Below, in pieces: positions 35,690-44,981 of a stretch of 64,000 nt of DNA. The translations under genes were made by a program, and so were the position numbers. The first letter of the stretch is position 1; each line of letters starts with the position of its first letter. The notes beneath the pieces were generated by a model. It was not told the origin of the DNA. It searched no databases and saw nothing but the letters and a program-made list of their open reading frames with translations. The stretch is from JAJEAD01 sp965221555. GTDB lineage: Bacteria; Pseudomonadota; Gammaproteobacteria; HK1. The stretch lies in contig OZ244895.1 in assembly GCA_965221555.1 (NCBI GenBank), positions 3,348,001 through 3,412,000 of the forward strand, in the 5' to 3' direction.

Positions 35690-36355
35690 TTACCGGGCGC
35701 CACTCTCGGAGATTTGCGCGAGGAGCGCCGCGAGGGCGCGGGCGCGGTGGCTCGACGCGTTCTTGGTCTCGGGCGGGAGTTCGGCCACGCTCGCACCGTG
35801 CTCGGCGACATGGAAAATCGGGTCGTACCCGAACCCGCCCGTCCCGCGGGGCGCCTCGAGAATGCGGCCCCGCCACAGGCCCTGGCCGATGATCGGAAGA
35901 GGATCGCGGGCGGTGCGCAGGTAGACGACGACGCACACGAAGCTCGCGCCGCGCCGCTCTTCCTCGATGCCCTCCATCAGCGCGAGGAGCGCCCGCCGGT
36001 TGTCCTCGTCGCTCGCGTCGTCTCCGGCAAGGCGCGCCGAACGCACTCCAGGCCTCCCTCCGAGCGCGTCCACCGCAAGCCCGGAGTCGTCGGCGAGCGC
36101 GGCAAGGCCGCTAGCCGCGCTCGCCGCGCGCGCCTTGAGGATCGCGTTCTCGATGAAGGTCCCCCCGCTCTCCTCCACCGACTCGACGTCGAACTCGGAC
36201 TGGGGGAGTACCCCGCAGCCAAGCGGAGCGAGCAAGCGGCCGAACTCCCGGATCTTGCCGGGATTGGAGGTGGCGAGCACGATGCGTCGGGGAAAGTCGC
36301 GACGGTGCCCGGGTGGCATGGGTCGGGGCGGCGCAAAGGGCGCGGCCGGAGTCAT
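35690..36355 (-). CDS. rdgB: XTP/dITP diphosphatase (RdgB/HAM1)
   Basis: 221-residue house-cleaning enzyme that hydrolyses deaminated purine triphosphates (ITP, XTP). IVLATSNPGKIREFGRLLAP is the substrate-binding N-terminus; FIENAILKARAAS, ALADDSGLAVDALGG, the RSARLAG loop and GTGGFGYDPIFH are all conserved. The true start may be one of two ATGs (36355 or 36319), neither with a clear ribosome-binding site. It normally follows rph; here a repeat element separates the two. Confidence 0.94.
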   Translation of the reverse strand: MTPAAPFAPPRPMPPGHRRDFPRRIVLATSNPGKIREFGRLLAPLGCGVLPQSEFDVESVEESGGTFIENAILKARAASAASGLAALADDSGLAVDALGGRPGVRSARLAGDDASDEDNRRALLALMEGIEEERRGASFVCVVVYLRTARDPLPIIGQGLWRGRILEAPRGTGGFGYDPIFHVAEHGASVAELPPETKNASSHRARALAALLAQISESGAR

Positions 36356-36397
36356 CGAGTGAACGCCCGCACGGCGGCTCCCACGAGTGGCAGGGCA

Positions 36398-36585
36398 TAA
36401 CTCGCAGCCTTCACCGATTTCAGAACTGGCGGACTCGAATCGACTCGCATCAGCGTAGCGTGCTTCCTCAAGGCGCTTTCGACGTAGTGTCGGCTACGAC
36501 TTCAGCTTCTTTCGGTCCGCACACCCCACCATCTGGGCATCCTGGCGCCCGAAGCGGCCGAGAATCGACGAAACATGCGGGCTAA
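36398..36585 (+). repeat. Interspersed repeat copy D (subfamily I), between rph and rdgB
   Basis: Near-full copy. The left arm is TAACTCGCAGCCTTCACCGA; the core is at 36475-36519 and includes TGTCGGCTACGACTTCAGC; the right arm reads CATCCTGGCGCCCGAAGCGG, then CGAAACATGCGGGCTA. The 45-base core matches copy E (51957-52001, opposite strand) with one mismatch. The right end supplies the rph stop codon (TAG on the minus strand, 36582-36584). Confidence 0.85.
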
Positions 36586-37334
36586 CGTGGATGCCCGACG
36601 CTTCCGCGCGAAGCGGCGGCGACCGCGACCGCCTCGCGCTGGTGTTCGAGCAATCGGGAGATCCCCGCGCCCGCAAGGTCGAGCATCGCGTCCAGTTCGT
36701 CGCGTCGGAAGGCATGGCCTTCCGCGGTGCCCTGGACTTCGATGAAGGATCCGACTTCGTTCATGACCACGTTCACATCGACCTCCGCCTCGTGGTCTTC
36801 GGCATAGTCGAGATCGAGCACCGGGTGGCCACGGTAGATCCCCACCGACACCGCCGCCACCTGGCCGACCAGAGGCGAGCGCTTGATGCGCTTCCCGACC
36901 TTCAGCCTTTCCATGGCTTGCACGAGGGCCACGTAGGCGCCGGTGATGGAGGCGGTGCGCGTGCCGCCATCGGCCTGGATCACGTCGCAATCCAGGATGA
37001 CGGTGCGCTCGCCCAGGGCTTCGAGATCCACGACCGCACGAAGGCTGCGGCCAATCAGCCGCTGGATCTCCAGCGTGCGGCCCCCCTGGCGCCCCCTTGC
37101 CGCCTCGCGCGGCGAACGCTCTCCGGTGGACCGGGGCAGCATACCGTACTCCGCCGTCACCCACCCTCCTCCGCTCGCGCGGCGAAACCAGGGAACGCGC
37201 TCCTCGACGCTGGCCGTGCACAGCACGCGGGTGTCGCCGAACTCGACCAGCGCCGAGCCCTCCGCGTGCCGGATGTACCCGCAGGTGAGTCGCACCGGGC
37301 GCAACTCGTCCTGCGCTCTGCCGCTGGGTCGCAT
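36582..37334 (-). CDS. rph: Ribonuclease PH
   Basis: 250-residue phosphorolytic 3'-5' exoribonuclease that trims tRNA precursors. ATG 37334 (MRPSGRAQDELRPVRLTCGY) matches the family N-terminus; 11 extra codons upstream are unlikely. Conserved parts are GDTRVLCTASVEERVPWF, GWVTAEYGMLPRSTGER, GRTLEIQRLIGRSLRAVVD, DCDVIQADGGTRTASITGA and DLDYAEDHEAEVDVNVVM. The stop codon lies inside the end of a repeat element, so the last residues (GSVGHPR) may be element-affected. It is divergent from the yicC gene. Confidence 0.95.
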   Translation of the reverse strand: MRPSGRAQDELRPVRLTCGYIRHAEGSALVEFGDTRVLCTASVEERVPWFRRASGGGWVTAEYGMLPRSTGERSPREAARGRQGGRTLEIQRLIGRSLRAVVDLEALGERTVILDCDVIQADGGTRTASITGAYVALVQAMERLKVGKRIKRSPLVGQVAAVSVGIYRGHPVLDLDYAEDHEAEVDVNVVMNEVGSFIEVQGTAEGHAFRRDELDAMLDLAGAGISRLLEHQREAVAVAAASRGSVGHPR

Positions 37335-37500
37335 ACCGATCGGAGGCCGATACTGGCTCGAGGGCACGCAATTATACGGGGGAATCCCTTACCATTGCGC
37401 CGGCTCGACCCCCGAACCCGTATGCGTCACCGACCTCCCACCACGGCGCCTCGACGCCCCCGCCGCGAGGGTCGCCCGAACTTTCGGACCGGCTCCTGAC

Positions 37501-38370
37501 ATGATTCGAAGCATGACCGCGTTCGCCCGCGCCGAGCGGGACACCGAATGGGGCGCCGCGACCTGGGAGCTGCGCTCGGTCAACAACCGTTACCTCGACA
37601 TCGTTTCGAAGCTGCCGGAAGACCTGAAACGCCTGGAACCCGAAGTGCGTGAGCGGGTCCGCTCCCGCCTGCACCGGGGCAAGGTCGACTGCCATCTTCG
37701 GGTGACCTACCAGAGCGATTCGGGCGCGGGCTTCGAGCTGGACCGGGAGTTCGCCATGAACCTGATCACGGCGGCTCGCAAGGTGGAAGAACTCATCGAA
37801 CGTCCGGAGCCCGTGAACGCCATCGACATCCTCAGATGGCCCGGGGTGATTCGACCGCGTAGCGTCGACTTCGAGAAGGTCGCGGCCGATGTTCTTCGCT
37901 GCCTCGATGATGCGCTCCTTGACCTCGAGGGCGCCCGCGGTCGCGAGGGCGACAAGATCCTCGCCATGCTGCAACAGCGAATGGATGCCATCCGAAGTCT
38001 CGTGGCCGATGCCCGGTCGCGCGCACCCGATGCGCTGGAGGCCGCCCACTCCCGCCTGATGAAACGACTCTCGGACCTCGAGGTGGAGGTGAATCGGGAA
38101 CGCCTGGAGCAGGAGATGGCGATCGCCGCGCAGAAGGCCGACACCGCCGAAGAGCTCGACCGGCTGGAAGCTCACCTCGCCGAGGTGGACCGGATACTGG
38201 GCAATGACCTTCCCGCCGCCGGGCGCCGTCTCGACTTTCTCATGCAGGAGCTCACCCGGGAGGCGAACACCCTGGGAGCGAAGTCCATCGACGCCGGAGG
38301 CACGCTGGCGGGCGTCGATCTCAAGGTGCTCATCGAGCAGATGCGAGAGCAGATCCAAAATGTCGAGTGA
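37501..38370 (+). CDS. yicC: YicC family endoribonuclease-like protein
   Basis: 289-residue YicC-like protein starting MIRSMTAFARAERDTEWG, with LRSVNNRYLDI, the central helical region and the C-terminal DUF1732 domain (RRLDFLMQELTREANTLGAK, LKVLIEQMREQIQNVE). E. coli YicC is reported to act in RNA decay and its relatives show endoribonuclease activity. The end overlaps gmk by 11 bp, so they are translationally linked, an order (yicC-gmk-rpoZ-spoT) found in many proteobacteria. Confidence 0.94.
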   Translation: MIRSMTAFARAERDTEWGAATWELRSVNNRYLDIVSKLPEDLKRLEPEVRERVRSRLHRGKVDCHLRVTYQSDSGAGFELDREFAMNLITAARKVEELIERPEPVNAIDILRWPGVIRPRSVDFEKVAADVLRCLDDALLDLEGARGREGDKILAMLQQRMDAIRSLVADARSRAPDALEAAHSRLMKRLSDLEVEVNRERLEQEMAIAAQKADTAEELDRLEAHLAEVDRILGNDLPAAGRRLDFLMQELTREANTLGAKSIDAGGTLAGVDLKVLIEQMREQIQNVE

Positions 38371-39007
38371 AGCGACGGCGCAATGCCGCGGTGCGCTCTT
38401 CGTGGTCAGCGCGCCCTCCGGAACCGGCAAGACCACCCTGGTCAAGGCGCTGACGACGCGCGACCGCAATGTGGTGCTCTCGGTCTCGCACACGACCCGC
38501 CCCCGACGCCGGGGAGAGTGCGACGGCGTCGACTACCACTTCGTCGACGCCGCCCACTTTCGCGGCATGATCGACGAAGGCGCGTTTCTCGAACACGCCC
38601 GGGTCTTCGGCCACCTCTATGGCACGTCACGAGAGAGCGTATCCCGCGAGCTGGACACCGGAAGCGACGTCGTGCTCGAGATCGACTGGCAGGGCGCCCA
38701 GCAGATTCGCGACCGGATTCCCGAAACGGTCAGCATCTTTGTCCTGCCGCCCTCGCGGGAGAGTCTTCGCACCCGGCTCGAGAAGCGTGGCCAGGACAGC
38801 GAGGAGGTCATCTCCGAGCGTATGCGCACCGCGGTCTCGGACCTCGCACACTACAGGGAGTTCGACTACGTGATCGTCAACGATTCGATCGAGCGGGCGG
38901 TCGAGGATCTCGCCTGCATCGTGCGCGCCCATCGCCTCGCAAGCCCACGCCAGACACGCTCGCGCAGCGCCCTCCTCGCCGAGCTGCTGGCCGGCGCCCA
39001 CTGCTGA
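38360..39007 (+). CDS. gmk: Guanylate kinase
   Basis: 215-residue enzyme that phosphorylates GMP to GDP. Walker A is SAPSGTGKTTLVKAL; the GMP-binding segment is SHTTRPRRRGECDGVDYHFV; EIDWQGAQQIR and FVLPPSRESLRTRL follow. The ATG at 38360 lies inside the 3' end of yicC. It provides GDP/GTP upstream of (p)ppGpp synthesis by SpoT, encoded further along the same cluster. Confidence 0.96.
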   Translation: MSSEATAQCRGALFVVSAPSGTGKTTLVKALTTRDRNVVLSVSHTTRPRRRGECDGVDYHFVDAAHFRGMIDEGAFLEHARVFGHLYGTSRESVSRELDTGSDVVLEIDWQGAQQIRDRIPETVSIFVLPPSRESLRTRLEKRGQDSEEVISERMRTAVSDLAHYREFDYVIVNDSIERAVEDLACIVRAHRLASPRQTRSRSALLAELLAGAHC

Positions 39008-39208
39008 GCCGCCTCGCGCCCGAAGACTCGGGCCCCGACGCCAAACGTCGGCAACGCGCGGACCATTGCCGGCTCCTGCCGTCAGATGAGATTGCGGCTC
39101 AGTCCAGGCCGGACCAATCCGCCTTAACCATCAGGAGGTCGCGGTGACTGGTCCGGCGATGAGTGCCGGGGCGTCACAAGGCGCCTGGATCGGTCCATGG
39201 CGCGGGGG

Positions 39209-39214
39209 TACAAT
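39209..39214 (+). promoter_or_regulatory. Possible -10 element before rpoZ
   Basis: TACAAT lies 36 bp before the rpoZ start codon. The corresponding -35 (TGGATC at 39186-39191, 17-base spacing) is weak. This may give rpoZ-spoT a promoter separate from yicC-gmk. Confidence 0.3.
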
Positions 39215-39249
39215 TCGCGGTTCGTGCAACGGACTTCGAGGCGCTTGCG

Positions 39250-39507
39250 GTGGCACGGATAACGGTCGAGGATTGCCTGGAAAACGTGGACAATCGCTTT
39301 CAGCTCGTGCTGATTGCGACCAGGCGGGCACGTCAGATTGCGGCCGGTTCCGCCATTCTGGTCGATGAGGAGAACGACAAGCCGACGGTGCTCGCACTGC
39401 GCGAGGTGGCGGAAGGCAGGATCGACTCGAGCATCCTGGACGAGGAGCCCGAGGAAGCGATCGACGAGGAAGAAGCGCACGAGCCGGGCGTCATACCTGA
39501 TCGCTGA
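39250..39507 (+). CDS. rpoZ: RNA polymerase omega subunit
   Basis: 85-residue subunit that helps assemble RNA polymerase and forms part of a ppGpp site. The GTG start gives the standard N-terminus ARITVEDCLENVDNRFQLVL, followed by ATRRARQIAAGS, then DKPTVLALREVAEGRID and an acidic tail. It lies 5 bp upstream of spoT, the usual arrangement. Confidence 0.95.
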   Translation: MARITVEDCLENVDNRFQLVLIATRRARQIAAGSAILVDEENDKPTVLALREVAEGRIDSSILDEEPEEAIDEEEAHEPGVIPDR

Positions 39508-39512
39508 GTCTC

Positions 39513-41684
39513 ATGTTCCTGATCAGCGACCTCTGCGGTCTTGCTGAGGCGTATCTCGCGCCGGAACAAATCAAAGAGATCTACCGCGCCTACCTCTTCG
39601 GCTCGCGCGCGCACGAAGGCCAGCAGCGCGCCTCCGGAGAGCCCTACATCCAGCACCCGCTCCAGGTGGCGCGCATCCTCACCGAGATGCGCCTCGACGC
39701 ACCGACGATCGTGGCCGCGATCCTTCACGACGTCATCGAGGACACCCGCACCGCCAAGGAGCAGATCGCCCGGGAGTTCGGCGAGGAGGTGGCGGAGCTG
39801 GTGGACGGAGTCAGCAAGCTCACCCACCTGAGCTTCGAGAGCAAGGCCGAAGCGCAGGCCGAGAACTTTCGCAAGATGATGCTCGCGATGTCCCGCGACA
39901 TTCGGGTCATCCTCATCAAGCTTGCGGATCGCCTGCACAACATGCGCACGCTTTCCGCGCTCGAAGCGCCCAAGCGACGCCTCATCGCACGCGAAACACT
40001 CGAGATCTATGCGCCGATCGCCAATCGGGTCGGCCTGAACCGGGTCCGCACGGAGCTGGAGGATCTCGGTTTCGAGGCGCTGTATCCACGCCGCTACCGG
40101 GTGTTCACGGCACGGCACAAGCGTGCGCTGAAGAATCGCAAGCAGGCCATCAAGAGGGTGGAGGATGGCGTGAGGCGGCGCCTGCGCCAGGAGGGACTTG
40201 CCGGCAAGGTCGCCAGCCACGAACGGCACCCCTACAGCCTCTACCGCAAGATGCGCGACAAGGGACTCTCCCTGTCGGAAGTGCTCGACGTGCACGCCTT
40301 CCTCATCACGGTGGACACCGCGGACACCTGCTACCGCGTCCTCGGCGTGCTCCATAACCTGTACAAGCCGGTACCGGAGAAGTTCAAGGACTACATCGCC
40401 CTTCCCAAGGCGAACGGCTATCAGTCGCTGCACACGATGCTCTTCGGACCCTTCGGCGCTCCCATCGAGTTCCAGATTCGCACTCGCGCGATGGATGCGG
40501 TAGCGCAGGCCGGCATCGCCACCCACTGGATGCACAAGTCCGGGGACGCCGGCGTCAAGGCCGCCGACAAGCACACCCGGGAGTGGATAAAGGGACTCCT
40601 GGAGATCCAGACCCAGGCCGGCGACTCGATAGAGTTCCTCGAGAACGTCAAGGTCGATCTCTTCCCCAAGGAGATCTATGTCTACACTCCGGCCGGAGAC
40701 ATCATCGCGCTGCCGCGAGGGGCGTGCCCGGTCGATCTCGCCTATGCGGTGCACACCGAGGTCGGCAACACCTGCGTCGCGACCCGCGTGGACGGATACG
40801 AGGTGCCGTTGCACTCGACGCTCGCCAACGGGCAAACGGTGCAGGTGGAAACGGATCCCGACAGCCAGCCCAGCGCGCGCTGGCTCGACTTCGTGGTCAC
40901 CGGCAAGGCCCGCGCGGGCATCCGCAGCTACCTGAAACGCCTGAGGACGGAGGAAGCGTTGCGGCTGGGTCGTCGCCTGCTCGAGCGCTCGCTGTCCCAG
41001 GAGTCGATCGGACTCGACGAAGTCTGCCCGCAACGCCTTGCCGGTGTTCTCGACGAACTGCATCTCGCATCGCTCGATGGCTTGCTGGAGGAGATCGGCC
41101 TGGGCAAGCGCCTCGCTCCGCTGGTCGCCCGGCGTCTCGTGCCCGATGGCGACGCGGCCGAGCCGAACCGCGCCCGGAGCGACCACCCCCTCTACGTACG
41201 CGGATCGGAAAACATGATGATCAGCTTCGGGAAGTGTTGCTATCCCATTCCCGGAGACGCCATCGTCGGCTACGTAAGCACCGGTCGCGGTCTGGTCGTT
41301 CACGTGAGCGAGTGTCGAAACGTGCGCGAGCATGCGGGCCGGCGGGAGAACTGGGTCGAAGTCGCGTGGGAGAGCGGCATCGATGGCGAGTTCCCGGTCG
41401 AGATCAGGGTCGATGTCGCCAACCGCAAGGGCATGCTCGCGACCGTCGCCGCCGCCATCGCGGAACGCGACTCCAACATCGAGAACGTGGCCATGGAGAA
41501 CCGGGACGCCCTTACCGCGACGCTCAACTTCGTCATCAACGTGAGAGGCCGACTGCATCTCGCCCAGATCATCCGGCACATCCGGAGCCTCGCCGAGGTC
41601 TCGCGCATCTCCCGCGGTGGCGGCGAGGTGCGCCGACGCCGCGTCTCTTCCCGTCACTTCGATCCAGTCAGCCGCGTCGCATGA
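39513..41684 (+). CDS. spoT: Bifunctional (p)ppGpp synthetase/hydrolase SpoT
   Basis: 723-residue stringent-response enzyme. The N-terminal HD hydrolase domain shows YIQHPLQVARIL and AAILHDVIEDT with LADRLHNMRTL, so the hydrolase is intact. The synthetase domain includes KFKDYIALPKANGYQSLHT and EFQIRTRAMDAVAQAGIATH. The TGS domain (EIYVYTPAGDIIALPRGACP), a conserved-cysteine region (MMISFGKCCYPIPGD) and a C-terminal ACT domain follow. It is the only RelA/SpoT homologue in the window. It is followed 10 bp later by ridA. Confidence 0.97.
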   Translation: MFLISDLCGLAEAYLAPEQIKEIYRAYLFGSRAHEGQQRASGEPYIQHPLQVARILTEMRLDAPTIVAAILHDVIEDTRTAKEQIAREFGEEVAELVDGVSKLTHLSFESKAEAQAENFRKMMLAMSRDIRVILIKLADRLHNMRTLSALEAPKRRLIARETLEIYAPIANRVGLNRVRTELEDLGFEALYPRRYRVFTARHKRALKNRKQAIKRVEDGVRRRLRQEGLAGKVASHERHPYSLYRKMRDKGLSLSEVLDVHAFLITVDTADTCYRVLGVLHNLYKPVPEKFKDYIALPKANGYQSLHTMLFGPFGAPIEFQIRTRAMDAVAQAGIATHWMHKSGDAGVKAADKHTREWIKGLLEIQTQAGDSIEFLENVKVDLFPKEIYVYTPAGDIIALPRGACPVDLAYAVHTEVGNTCVATRVDGYEVPLHSTLANGQTVQVETDPDSQPSARWLDFVVTGKARAGIRSYLKRLRTEEALRLGRRLLERSLSQESIGLDEVCPQRLAGVLDELHLASLDGLLEEIGLGKRLAPLVARRLVPDGDAAEPNRARSDHPLYVRGSENMMISFGKCCYPIPGDAIVGYVSTGRGLVVHVSECRNVREHAGRRENWVEVAWESGIDGEFPVEIRVDVANRKGMLATVAAAIAERDSNIENVAMENRDALTATLNFVINVRGRLHLAQIIRHIRSLAEVSRISRGGGEVRRRRVSSRHFDPVSRVA

Positions 41685-41694
41685 GGGAGCGCAC

Positions 41695-42072
41695 ATGACC
41701 AGGCAAGCAATCAGCACTTCGAACGCACCGGCCGCCATCGGCACCTATTCTCAGGCGCTGCGGGCCGGCGATACCGTCTACCTGTCGGGCCAGATTCCTC
41801 TCGTCCCCGCCACCATGGAGCTCGCAGAGGGTGTCCGTCCCCAGATCCGTCAGGTCTTCGAGAACCTGTCGGCGGTGGCGGTGGCGGCCGGGGGCAGTCT
41901 GGCCCAAGTGGTCAAGCTCACCGTGTACCTGACCGACCTCGACGATTTCGCGACCGTCAACGAAGTGATGAGCCAGTACTTCGAAACGCCCTACCCGGCG
42001 CGCGCCGCGGTGGGGGTCGCCTCTCTGCCCAAGGGAGCGAAGATCGAGATAGAGGGAATCATGGTGCTGTAG
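41695..42072 (+). CDS. ridA: RidA family reactive-intermediate deaminase
   Basis: 125-residue enamine/imine deaminase that clears reactive products of PLP enzymes. QAISTSNAPAAIGTYSQALR, GDTVYLSGQIPLVP and NVTVYLTDL-type segments (KLTVYLTDLDDFATVNEV) are typical, and the catalytic arginine is in PYPARAAVGVASLPKGAKIE. GAGGGAG precedes the ATG. The stop codon coincides with the start of a degraded repeat arm. Confidence 0.96.
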   Translation: MTRQAISTSNAPAAIGTYSQALRAGDTVYLSGQIPLVPATMELAEGVRPQIRQVFENLSAVAVAAGGSLAQVVKLTVYLTDLDDFATVNEVMSQYFETPYPARAAVGVASLPKGAKIEIEGIMVL

Positions 42073-42143
42073 CCCGTACTTCCCTTGCGCCTCGGAGCGC
42101 GGACGCCCATGCGTCAACCCACCCGCAAATCTCACCAATTTGC
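42070..42143 (+). repeat. Interspersed repeat, degraded left-arm copy G
   Basis: TAGCCCGTACTTCCC starts in the ridA stop codon, continues to GCGCGGACGCCCATG (as in the left arms of other copies), and is followed by a second arm-like ACCCGCAAATCTCACCAATT at 42121-42140. No core or right arm is seen. It separates ridA from ubiA. Confidence 0.5.
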
Positions 42144-42175
42144 TACCGCGGGCCAACTTCACTAGCTGCTTGTTG

Positions 42176-43036
42176 ATGCGTACTCTTCCAATTCGCGAGT
42201 ACGCGTTGCTGATGCGCCTGGATCGCCCCATTGGCGCGCTCCTGCTCCTGTGGCCAACCCTCTGGGCACTGTGGATCGCGGCCGACGGTCCGCCACCGCT
42301 GCATATCCTCGCCATCTTCGTGATCGGTGTGGTGCTGATGCGTTCCGCCGGATGCGTCATCAACGACTACGCGGACCGCGATCTCGACCCCCGGGTCGAG
42401 CGCACCAGGAATCGGCCGCTCGCCGCGGCACGGGTCTCGCCGCGCGAGGCCCTGGCTCTGTTCCTGGTGCTGATGGTCGCCGCCTTCGCGCTGGTGCTGC
42501 TTCTGAACCCTCTGACCATTCTGCTCTCGCTGGTGGGGGCCGCGCTCGCCGTCATCTACCCCTTCCTCAAGCGTTACACCCATCTGCCCCAGGTCCACCT
42601 GGGGCTCGCTTTCGGTTGGGCAGTGCCCATGGCCTTCGCCGCGCAACAGGAGAGCGTGCCTCCGGTGGCCTGGCTGCTGATGAGCGGCGCGGTGGTGTGG
42701 GCGGTGGTGTACGACACGATGTACGCGATGGTGGATCGCGAGGACGACATCCGGGCGGGCTCGAAGTCCACCGCCATCCTCTTCGGAGAGCTCGACCGTC
42801 TCTTCATCGGGGCCTTCCAGGTGCTGGTGATCGTCTCGCTGCTTCTGGTGGGCCTGCGGGCCGGACTGGGCTACTTCTACTTCGCCGGACTCGGCGTTGC
42901 CTCCTGCTTCTTCCTCTATCAGCAGTACCTCATCCGCGCGCGAGTGCGCGACGAGTGCTTCCGGGCCTTTCTGAACAACAACTGGTTCGGGGCGAGCGTC
43001 TTCGCCGCCATCGCGCTCGACTACTGGCTCGGCTGA
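42176..43036 (+). CDS. ubiA: 4-hydroxybenzoate octaprenyltransferase
   Basis: 286-residue integral-membrane prenyltransferase that joins 4-hydroxybenzoate to the polyprenyl tail in ubiquinone synthesis. ATG 42176 is preferred over a TTG 12 codons upstream. The two aspartate-rich motifs are NDYADRDLD and YDTMYAMVDREDD; LMRLDRPIGALLLLWPTLWA opens the protein, and eight to nine membrane segments can be traced. It belongs with coq7 and ubiK. Confidence 0.95.
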   Translation: MRTLPIREYALLMRLDRPIGALLLLWPTLWALWIAADGPPPLHILAIFVIGVVLMRSAGCVINDYADRDLDPRVERTRNRPLAAARVSPREALALFLVLMVAAFALVLLLNPLTILLSLVGAALAVIYPFLKRYTHLPQVHLGLAFGWAVPMAFAAQQESVPPVAWLLMSGAVVWAVVYDTMYAMVDREDDIRAGSKSTAILFGELDRLFIGAFQVLVIVSLLLVGLRAGLGYFYFAGLGVASCFFLYQQYLIRARVRDECFRAFLNNNWFGASVFAAIALDYWLG

Positions 43037-43064
43037 TCCCGGCTACGGGACACCGCCGAGTCTT

Positions 43065-43808
43065 TCAGGGCGCTTCGCAGGCCATCAGCGCCAATCCCTC
43101 CAGGACCAGATTGGGCGCCACGACCGCCCTTCGGGTCATGAGTGCGCGAACCTCCTGCGCGTCGCCGCCACACAGGACGCACTCGGCGCCGGGACCGGCC
43201 CGGTCCGCAAGCTCCTCGAAGAGCCGATCCACGGTACACGCGGCGGCGAGCGCGGTGCCGGTGGCAACGGCATCCGGAGTGTTGTCGGGAAGCGCACGCG
43301 GCGTCCCCGGGGTGGACCCGATGAGCGCGGTGTTCGCAGTCAGCGCGCGGCGCATGAGACCGATGCCCGGCATGATCACGCCCCCCAGATGCCGGCCCTG
43401 CGCGTTCATCAGGTCGATGGTCACGGCGGTGCCGCAGCTCACCACACAGGCGCCCCCCGGAAACCGGCGCCGGGCCGCGACCAGCATCGCCCATCGGTCC
43501 GCTCCCATCGTTTCCGGGGCGTCATAGGCATTCTCGACTCCCCAGCCGCGCCGGCGCGCGGGCATCCACTCCAGGACCACGGACCAGCGCTTACGGACCA
43601 ACGCCTCCAGACTCGAATCGACCGCCGCCTGGGCAACCGAGCAGGCCACCACACGGTCCACCCTGGACAGGGAAGCGAGGCTCGCCTCGAAGGCCGCGTC
43701 CGCGCCCTCGTCCCGGTGCCTCGCCGCCCCCCACTCGCGCAGAGCGCCGCGATGCGAAGCAAGCGCCCACTTCAAGCGCGTATTGCCGATGTCGCACAGC
43801 AACATCAT
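43065..43808 (-). CDS. coaX: Type III pantothenate kinase
   Basis: 247-residue ATP-dependent kinase of the ASKHA fold for the first step of coenzyme A synthesis. The N-terminus LLCDIGNTRLKWAL has the catalytic-metal Asp; GADRWAMLVAARRR, VVSCGTAVTIDLMN and GGVIMPGIGLMRRAL are conserved; SVAQA corresponds to the conserved S-V turn. Its start overlaps the birA stop as ATGA, so the two are translationally coupled. Confidence 0.95.
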   Translation of the reverse strand: MMLLCDIGNTRLKWALASHRGALREWGAARHRDEGADAAFEASLASLSRVDRVVACSVAQAAVDSSLEALVRKRWSVVLEWMPARRRGWGVENAYDAPETMGADRWAMLVAARRRFPGGACVVSCGTAVTIDLMNAQGRHLGGVIMPGIGLMRRALTANTALIGSTPGTPRALPDNTPDAVATGTALAAACTVDRLFEELADRAGPGAECVLCGGDAQEVRALMTRRAVVAPNLVLEGLALMACEAP

Positions 43809-44788
43809 GGCGCGAACCTGACGCTCACATCGCCGGAGAGGTGTGCGGTAACCCGCCCGGCGGTCTCGACGAGCAAGGCGCCGCTTTCGTCGAGTCCTCG
43901 CCCCACTCCGCGTATCTCGGTGTCGGCCTGCAAGAGGCGGAGCTCTCGCCCTTCGAGGAGATCCCGATCCCGGTACTCCCGACGAAAGGAACCGAATCCT
44001 TCCCGGAAATAGGCGCGCACCGACTCCATCACCGCTTCGATGACGAGACCGGCCACCCGATTGCGGCTCGGAGTCCGGCCGAGCTCACGGTGGAGGTCGG
44101 TCCACGGCTGGTCGATGGGTCTCCCGCCCGAATCGCTCAGCTTCACGTTGATGCCGATTCCGATGACGAGGACCCGGCGATCCCGACGGTCCTGTCCGAG
44201 CTCCAACAGAATGCCGCACACTTTCCGTCCGCCGACGAGGATGTCGTTCGGCCACTTGAGCCCCACCCCTTCGACCCCCTCCGATTCCAGAACCCGCGCG
44301 ACCGCGACCGCGACCGTCGGGCTGAGTCCCAGGAGCCCCGCGGCAGAACCCTTCACCGGCCAGAGCACGGAGAGAAGGACACTGCCGCCGAGAGTGGAAA
44401 GGAAGAGGCGCCCCCCTCGTCCGCGGCCCGCGATCTGCACTTCGGCCAGGCAGGCGCGCGGCGCGACCGAATCGACCTCGCGTGCGAGGTCCAGCAGATA
44501 CTGGTTCGTCGACCTCGTCTCGAACAATACCTCCAGATCCTCGAGGTTGCGGCGGGACTGCGCACCGAGGCAAGCGAGAATAGCGTTGCGATCGAGCACT
44601 TCGAGCGGCGAGCCAAGGCGTACCCGATCGTCTCGAAGGTCTTCCACCTCCAGACCGAAGGTACGAAGCGCCTCCAAGTCCCCTCGAAGCGAATCGATGC
44701 TCACCCCCAGGTCGCAGGAAAGCGACTCCATCGCGAGGATCCGCCCGCTTGCGAGCCGATGCAGCAGTGCGGTGCGCGCCCGCATCAT
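43805..44788 (-). CDS. birA: Biotin-[acetyl-CoA-carboxylase] ligase/biotin operon repressor
   Basis: 327-residue bifunctional protein. The first 60 residues form a winged helix-turn-helix (LASGRILAMESLSCDLGVS), so it may repress biotin genes. The ligase domain has FETRSTNQYL, the biotin/ATP loop GRGRGGRLFLSTLGGSVLLS, LKWPNDILVGGRKVCGIL and GIGINVKL; the C-terminal SH3-like domain follows (GALLVETAGRVTAHLSGDV). No biotin synthesis genes are in the window. Two adjacent ATGs could start it. Confidence 0.95.
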   Translation of the reverse strand: MMRARTALLHRLASGRILAMESLSCDLGVSIDSLRGDLEALRTFGLEVEDLRDDRVRLGSPLEVLDRNAILACLGAQSRRNLEDLEVLFETRSTNQYLLDLAREVDSVAPRACLAEVQIAGRGRGGRLFLSTLGGSVLLSVLWPVKGSAAGLLGLSPTVAVAVARVLESEGVEGVGLKWPNDILVGGRKVCGILLELGQDRRDRRVLVIGIGINVKLSDSGGRPIDQPWTDLHRELGRTPSRNRVAGLVIEAVMESVRAYFREGFGSFRREYRDRDLLEGRELRLLQADTEIRGVGRGLDESGALLVETAGRVTAHLSGDVSVRFAP

Positions 44789-44981
44789 CCGCTATGACCG
44801 ATCATCGGGCTCGCTTGCCTGTCATTCCCGTTCATCGAATCGCAACGATCGAGCCGATATCCGTGACGCCGCCCCGCACGAGAGCTTCTTCAGAAGCTAA
44901 ATGGAGGGACGTTGCCCGGGACACTAACCGCGATACCGGCCGATGGGAAGCGCGCGGCTTTTTTGGGTTAACCTACCGGCC

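Noticed and set aside
39333..41744. An 803-codon open frame on the minus strand
   Set aside because: Antisense shadow of spoT; no coding signature of its own.
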